DNA of 11,038 nucleotides from contig QIKU01000075.1 in the NCBI GenBank assembly GCA_003232015.1, forward strand, positions 1 through 11,038, read 5' to 3'. Each line of letters opens with the position of its first letter. The stretch's first letter is position 1. Made by a program: the position numbers and the translations under genes. The stretch is from Gammaproteobacteria bacterium. GTDB taxonomy: Bacteria; Pseudomonadota; Gammaproteobacteria; UBA6429. The notes beneath the pieces are model-generated. The model did no database searches. It saw nothing but the letters and a program-made list of their open reading frames with translations, and was not told the DNA's origin. This document shows, one piece after another, positions 7,814-11,038 of this stretch.

Positions 7814-7844
7814 TTGCCTATGAGCAGCACACAGGTTCTACACT
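7814..7844 (+). promoter_or_regulatory. MerR/CueR-type promoter upstream of the propeller gene, related to the one at 5876-5907
   Basis: TTGCCT (7814-7819) and TACACT (7839-7844) are separated by 19 bases. The stretch 7817-7840 matches 5880-5903 at 20 of 24 positions, including the unbroken 14-mer GCACACAGGTTCTA (7827-7840). The right half of the dyad (ACAGGT) is intact; the left half (GCCTAT) is degenerate. It lies 46 bases before the propeller start at 7891, in the gap divergent to the DsrE-like gene. Confidence 0.5.
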
Positions 7845-7890
7845 TTAATGTAAGGCTGGAAAAATATTAATCTAATTAGAGGTAATGAAC

Positions 7891-9192
7891 ATGAAGATAT
7901 TAAAATGGTTGCTACTTAGTGGAGTGGCTATGTCGCTTCCACTGGGGTTGCTGGCAAGCCCAATCGTCTATATACCGTTGGGTTCGGCGAATGAAATATT
8001 GATTGTGGATGCGGCAACGGATAAAAAAATAGGCAAGATCAGTGGTTTCAAAAATATTCATGGTTTGTCATTAACGCCTAATGGTGAATACCTGGTTGCA
8101 GGATCTAACGAGGAGGTGATTGCGGGCCGCTCTAAAATGGCAGGTCATGGAATGATGTCGGGTAAAACAAAGCCGTTACCTAAAACAAGCCAGGAAAAAT
8201 CAAATCAGACAAAATCGGATCCAGTCGTGATGGCAAGGCCAGCGGGTGTTTCCGAGGCGGAGCATAAAAAACATCATCCACAGCCTCCAGCGGTTACAAA
8301 GGCAGCCGACCATTCGGCAATGAGTGGCAAAACTAAACCGCAGATGCCAGGACATACGCTTACAGGTAAACCTGGTCAGGCAAAAACAGAAAAACATAAA
8401 GGCATGTCCAATGCGGATCATAAAAAGCACCATGCCGCACAGGCGGGTGGTTTGTTACCCGCAGTGGGCGTTAGTACGGTTTCATTGATTCGAGTGGCAG
8501 ATAATAAACTGGAAACAACCATCAAGGTCAGAGGAATGGCGCACCATACTTTTGTTACACCGAATGGTAAGTATGCGGTGTCAACCCATACAACAGCTGG
8601 AGTAATAAGCCTGATTGATCTGGCAACGAAAAAAATATTCCGTAATATCTACACTGGACCTCAACCCAATTATGTTGTGTTTGCGAATGACGGTGAACAG
8701 ATGTACGTGAGTAATGCGGGCAATAATACATTGAGTGTTATCGATACCAAAAACTGGATTGTCAGTAGAAACATATTGGTTGGGAAAGGCCCTGAGCATC
8801 TTGTGATATCACCAGACGAAAAATTTATTTATACCAGTAATGCGCGTGATGGAACCATCTCTAAAGTTTCACTGGATAAACTCAAAGTGGTCAAAACATT
8901 TACCATTGGCAACAATCCTCATGGCATCGATATTTCTGCCGATGGTAAGATTTTGTATGCTACAACCAAAAAGGACAACAAGCTGGTTGCTGTCAACCTT
9001 AAAAGTGGCAAGGTGCAAACTCTAAAACTGAGTCCTGCGCCCTACCATCTTCAGGTGATTGGAAACACCGGCAAGCTCTATGTATCTAGCAGAAAGAAAC
9101 CTTTTATCTGGGTTGTGGATGCGAAGCGCCTAAAGATAACCGGTAAAATTAATATTCGTGGTGAGGGGCACCAGATGGTCGTTGTTAATTGA
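7891..9192 (+). CDS. Exported YVTN-type beta-propeller protein with a His/Met-rich insertion
   Basis: The 433-residue protein starts best at ATG 7891, because GAGG (7879-7882) is eight bases upstream; the ATG at 7885 would be only two bases from it. A signal peptide runs to GLLA22. The mature protein is a propeller of about seven YVTN/NHL-like blades: one blade (about 25-76), an insertion (about 79-187), then six blades (190-433), with repeats such as ISPDEKFIYTSNARDGTISKV. The insertion has ten His, seven Met and many Lys, and contains a duplicated unit. His also recurs near the start of the inner strand in six of seven blades (57, 218/219, 303, 344, 386, 427). No Cys and no haem motif are present. 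Known relatives are periplasmic and of mixed function. Metal binding, perhaps copper, is inferred from composition and the MerR-like promoter. It is monocistronic. Confidence 0.82.
   Translation: MKILKWLLLSGVAMSLPLGLLASPIVYIPLGSANEILIVDAATDKKIGKISGFKNIHGLSLTPNGEYLVAGSNEEVIAGRSKMAGHGMMSGKTKPLPKTSQEKSNQTKSDPVVMARPAGVSEAEHKKHHPQPPAVTKAADHSAMSGKTKPQMPGHTLTGKPGQAKTEKHKGMSNADHKKHHAAQAGGLLPAVGVSTVSLIRVADNKLETTIKVRGMAHHTFVTPNGKYAVSTHTTAGVISLIDLATKKIFRNIYTGPQPNYVVFANDGEQMYVSNAGNNTLSVIDTKNWIVSRNILVGKGPEHLVISPDEKFIYTSNARDGTISKVSLDKLKVVKTFTIGNNPHGIDISADGKILYATTKKDNKLVAVNLKSGKVQTLKLSPAPYHLQVIGNTGKLYVSSRKKPFIWVVDAKRLKITGKINIRGEGHQMVVVN
8146..8433 (+). repeat. Imperfect internal duplication coding the His/Met-rich insertion
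   Basis: Two units of about 40-45 residues occur in the propeller protein: residues 86-129 (8146-8277) and 141-181 (8311-8433). Each begins with HGMMSGKTKP or HSAMSGKTKP and ends with GVSEAEHKKHH or GMSNADHKKHH, with a variable Lys/Gln/Pro-rich middle. The ends are conserved and the middles have drifted, pointing to an old duplication kept for its His/Met/Lys ends. Confidence 0.8.
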
Positions 9193-9228
9193 TATATAAC
9201 AACGTTAGTTATCGGTTATTTAACAGAG

Positions 9229-9288
9229 AAAAGTGACAGATTTATTTAATTAGAATTTAGCGAGATAAAAAATAAACCTGTCGCTTTT
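9229..9288 (+). terminator. Long stem-loop with T-run after the propeller gene
   Basis: AAAAGTGACAG (9229-9239) pairs with CTGTCGCTTTT (9278-9288), with one G-U. After one mismatch the stem continues with TTTATTT (9241-9247) against AAATAAA (9270-9276). This is about 18 pairs in all, with a 22-base AT-rich loop, and the strand ends in five T. It starts 37 bases after the propeller stop. The stem is AT-rich, so its strength is uncertain. Confidence 0.6.
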
Positions 9289-9390
9289 TATATAGAGCCG
9301 TTAAGTATTTTTCTTTTTCTTTTTCATTCATTAACTCTGAGAATAAAAACCCTACGGGTGGTCGTTCTTGATATGTACCTGTCTTTGAAT

Positions 9391-9410
9391 AAAGGGTAAT
9401 AATTACCTTT
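9391..9410. promoter_or_regulatory. Near-perfect palindrome upstream of the LolA-like operon
   Basis: AAGGGTAAT (9392-9400) and ATTACCTTT (9402-9410) form nine pairs around a single central A, with one G-T position. A one-base centre is too tight for an RNA hairpin as written, so an operator is the better reading. It lies about 90 bases before the start at 9501 and about 35 bases before the -10-like TATACT. Confidence 0.35.
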
Positions 9411-9500
9411 CGGCTGAACTTATGGTAACCGAGCTTTTACTTACTATACTTACTTATTTAATAATAAGGGACATCCGGTTTAACTAAAAGGGAGACTGCA

Positions 9501-10310
9501 ATGAAAATCACCTCAATTCGAAAAGAACCGGGAATGGGCGGGCAGCTGACTTATCGTACTTTGATGGTGGGCGTATTTTTTATACTATCTTTCTATTATG
9601 AGGCATTGCTAGCGGCTGAGGATAAAACAGGCGTGGATATCGTATCAGCGGTTGAAAGTCGGCTGTGGGGCAACACGGTAATAGGCGAGTATGAGATGAC
9701 GATCACCACGCCTTATTGGAATCGTACACTCAAGTTGCGTATGTGGATGCGCCGCCCGAATAAAAGTTTTGTTCGTATTCTGTCACCGGCTAAAGAAGCC
9801 GGTATCGGCTCGTTACGAATAAAGAGTGAGATGTGGAACTACCTGCCTAAGGTTGAACGGGTTATTAAAATTCCGCCCTCGATGATGTTACAGCCCTGGA
9901 TGGGGTCTGATTTTTCCAATGATGATCTGGTGAAAGAAAGTAGCATGGTCAATGACTACTCTCACAAGGTTGTTGCGACAGAAAAGATGAATGGCACAGA
10001 AATTTACCGTGTTGTTTCTACACCCAAACCCGATGCTGCCGTGGTTTGGGGTAGCATTGTATACCTGGTGCGCAAGACCGATTTAATGCCGCTGCGGCAG
10101 GAATTTATTGATGAACGCGGCCAGACAATCAAGGTGTTGAGCTTCTCTAAAATTCGCAAGTTTGGTAACCGCTTGTTGCCGACGGAATGGGAAATGCGAC
10201 CCACACGGAAGCCAGGAAATGTCACCCGTATTCGTGTTATCGACGTGATTTTTGATAAGCCAATTAAAGATTCTGTTTTTACACTCCGCAACCTGCGCCG
10301 TCGACGCTAA
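9501..10310 (+). CDS. LolA-fold outer-membrane lipoprotein-sorting-like protein
   Basis: The 269-residue protein has a signal peptide with an unusually long n-region (about 19 residues), then a hydrophobic segment LMVGVFFILSFYYEALLA, with a likely cut near residues 38-39. The mature part matches the LolA-like group annotated as outer membrane lipoprotein-sorting protein: YEMTITTPYWNRTLKLRMWMRRPNKSF in outline (64-90), GIGSLRIKSEMWNYLPKVER (101-120), and the hallmark WMGSDFSNDDL (133-143). These proteins have the open half-barrel that carries lipid anchors across the periplasm; this group is distinct from true LolA and often sits beside a MacB/LolCDE-type ABC transporter, as here. GGGAG (9490-9494), six bases upstream, supports the start. 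An internal Met12 start would shorten the n-region but lacks such a site. The ATPase gene follows after 12 bases. Confidence 0.88.
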   Translation: MKITSIRKEPGMGGQLTYRTLMVGVFFILSFYYEALLAAEDKTGVDIVSAVESRLWGNTVIGEYEMTITTPYWNRTLKLRMWMRRPNKSFVRILSPAKEAGIGSLRIKSEMWNYLPKVERVIKIPPSMMLQPWMGSDFSNDDLVKESSMVNDYSHKVVATEKMNGTEIYRVVSTPKPDAAVVWGSIVYLVRKTDLMPLRQEFIDERGQTIKVLSFSKIRKFGNRLLPTEWEMRPTRKPGNVTRIRVIDVIFDKPIKDSVFTLRNLRRRR

Positions 10311-10322
10311 GGGAGAAATGTT

Positions 10323-11021
10323 ATGCCGCTTGTCACCGTTAAACAAGTCAGCAAGCAGTATCATCAGGACAGTATTGTTGTTGATGCACTGGATGGTGTT
10401 GACCTGAATGTGGATAGCGCCGAGTTTATGGCACTGGTTGGGCCATCCGGCTCGGGCAAGACCACGCTTTTGAATATTATTGGTGGGCTGGATGCGCCAA
10501 CCCGTGGGCAGGTCTGGATCCGTGAACAGGAAATTGGCCGTCTGCCGAAAAGTGAGTTGTCGCGTTTACGCTTACGGGAAATTGGTTTTATTTTTCAGGA
10601 ATATAATTTAATCCCGGTGTTGAGCGCGGTTGAAAACGTCGAATACGTGATGTTGCTTCAGGGTGTGCCGGACAAAGAACGACGTGAGCGTGCCGAAAGT
10701 ATGTTGGGTGAAGTGGGGTTGAAAGACTTTGTTCACCGACGACCAACACAATTGTCCGGCGGCCAACAGCAGCGCGTTGCCGTTGCTCGCGCGATTGTGT
10801 CGCAGCCTGCGATTGTGTTGGCGGACGAGCCTACTGCTAACCTCGATTCTCATACCGGTGCCGCTTTATTGGATTTAATGCGCGATCTTAATGAGCGTCA
10901 CAAAACCACCTTTATCTTCTCTACCCATGATTCTATGGTAATGGAGCGTGCCCGGCGTATCGTTACCTTGCGTGATGGAAAAATTGTTGATGACCGCAGA
11001 CAAATGGGAGCACAAAAATGA
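10323..11021 (+). CDS. LolD/MacB-type ABC transporter ATPase
   Basis: The 232-residue cytosolic ATPase is complete: Walker [10 protein letters not shown] (40-48), Q-loop FQEYNLIP (91-98, Gln92), signature LSGGQQQR (144-151), Walker B IVLADEP (164-170) and switch His202 in STHD. The spacing and the [18 protein letters not shown] segment after the Q-loop are typical of the LolD/MacB/FtsE group, which power FtsX-type permeases by mechanotransmission rather than classical import. GGGAGA (10311-10316) precedes the ATG by six bases, right after the LolA-like stop. The next gene overlaps its stop by ATGA. With the LolA-like partner, this suggests an envelope system moving lipoproteins, lipids or a hydrophobic product out of the inner membrane; the cargo is not known. 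Confidence 0.93.
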   Translation: MPLVTVKQVSKQYHQDSIVVDALDGVDLNVDSAEFMALVGPSGSGKTTLLNIIGGLDAPTRGQVWIREQEIGRLPKSELSRLRLREIGFIFQEYNLIPVLSAVENVEYVMLLQGVPDKERRERAESMLGEVGLKDFVHRRPTQLSGGQQQRVAVARAIVSQPAIVLADEPTANLDSHTGAALLDLMRDLNERHKTTFIFSTHDSMVMERARRIVTLRDGKIVDDRRQMGAQK

Positions 11022-11038
11022 AACTGCTGCGTTTGGCC
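11018..11038 (+). CDS. Start of the next operon gene, expected FtsX/LolC-type permease (cut by window edge)
   Basis: Only seven codons are visible (MKLLRLA). The ATG overlaps the ATPase stop as ATGA, and GGGAG (11006-11010) sits seven bases upstream, so translation coupled to the ATPase is expected. The identity as a permease is inferred only from operon order in LolD/MacB-like systems. Confidence 0.6.

Larger units (their letters stand above)
9193..9500. other. 308-base AT-rich intergenic region
   Basis: It holds the terminator of the propeller gene (9229-9288), a palindrome at 9391-9410 and a -10-like TATACT (9445-9450) with no convincing -35, which may serve the downstream LolA-like operon. 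No short gene with a ribosome site was found. Confidence 0.5.

Noticed and set aside
7885..7890. ATG 7885 as start of the propeller gene
   Set aside because: It is only two bases from GAGG, too close for initiation; ATG 7891 has an eight-base spacing.
8200..8433. Cys/Trp/Met-rich antisense frame opposite the propeller insertion
   Set aside because: Its composition is explained by the complement of Lys/His/Met codons; there is no start signal.
9349..9359. Small hairpin ACCC-TAC-GGGT followed by T-run on the minus strand
   Set aside because: Only four pairs, and no minus-strand gene lies upstream to be terminated.

Overview
The window reads as chromosomal DNA of a gammaproteobacterium of moderate GC. 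The evidence is a TrkA of exactly the usual 458 residues, a TrkH of 484, Shine-Dalgarno sites of the AAGGA/GGGAG type, and sulfur-related genes (YeeE/YedE-type transporter, DsrE-like protein) of the kind common in sulfur-oxidising gammaproteobacteria. The genus cannot be named from the sequence. No tRNA, rRNA, CRISPR array, insertion sequence or integrase was seen.

Left part (1-5631). A family-2 glycosyltransferase of the dolichyl-phosphate-mannose-synthase type leaves the window at its left edge (minus strand). Divergent from it is a small lipoprotein of unknown role (664-1053), with a palindrome lying in its probable promoter. A strong two-way terminator (1073-1110) separates it from a minus-strand group that ends at 1176: a cobalamin-binding radical SAM enzyme (start 5631), trkA (start 4022) and trkH (start 2630). 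trkA and trkH are 15 bp apart and form the potassium-uptake operon. trkA has its own plausible sigma-70 promoter, so the radical SAM gene need not be co-transcribed.

Middle part (5632-9192), the most interesting stretch. A YeeE/YedE-family (thiosulfate-transporter-like) membrane protein with its three conserved cysteines (5976-7181) converges on a DsrE-like protein with a Tat-type signal (7218-7694, minus). Divergent from the latter is an exported seven-bladed YVTN beta-propeller (7891-9192) carrying a duplicated His/Met/Lys-rich insertion. The transporter and the propeller have closely related upstream elements (20 of 24 positions identical). Each is laid out like a MerR/CueR-family promoter: a TTGACC-like -35, an overlong 19-20 bp spacer filled by an ACCT...AGGT dyad, then a -10. 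With the His/Met-rich propeller and a His-rich mature N-terminus on the DsrE-like protein, this suggests a metal-responsive (copper is the first candidate) sulfur/metal handling unit in the envelope. That is inference; the regulator is not in the window.

Right part (9193-11038). After a terminator and an AT-rich gap comes an operon: a secreted LolA-fold protein, a LolD/MacB-type ABC ATPase, and the first seven codons of the next gene, which overlaps the ATPase by ATGA and is expected to be the FtsX-type permease. This looks like a dedicated envelope ABC system with its own LolA-like periplasmic partner.
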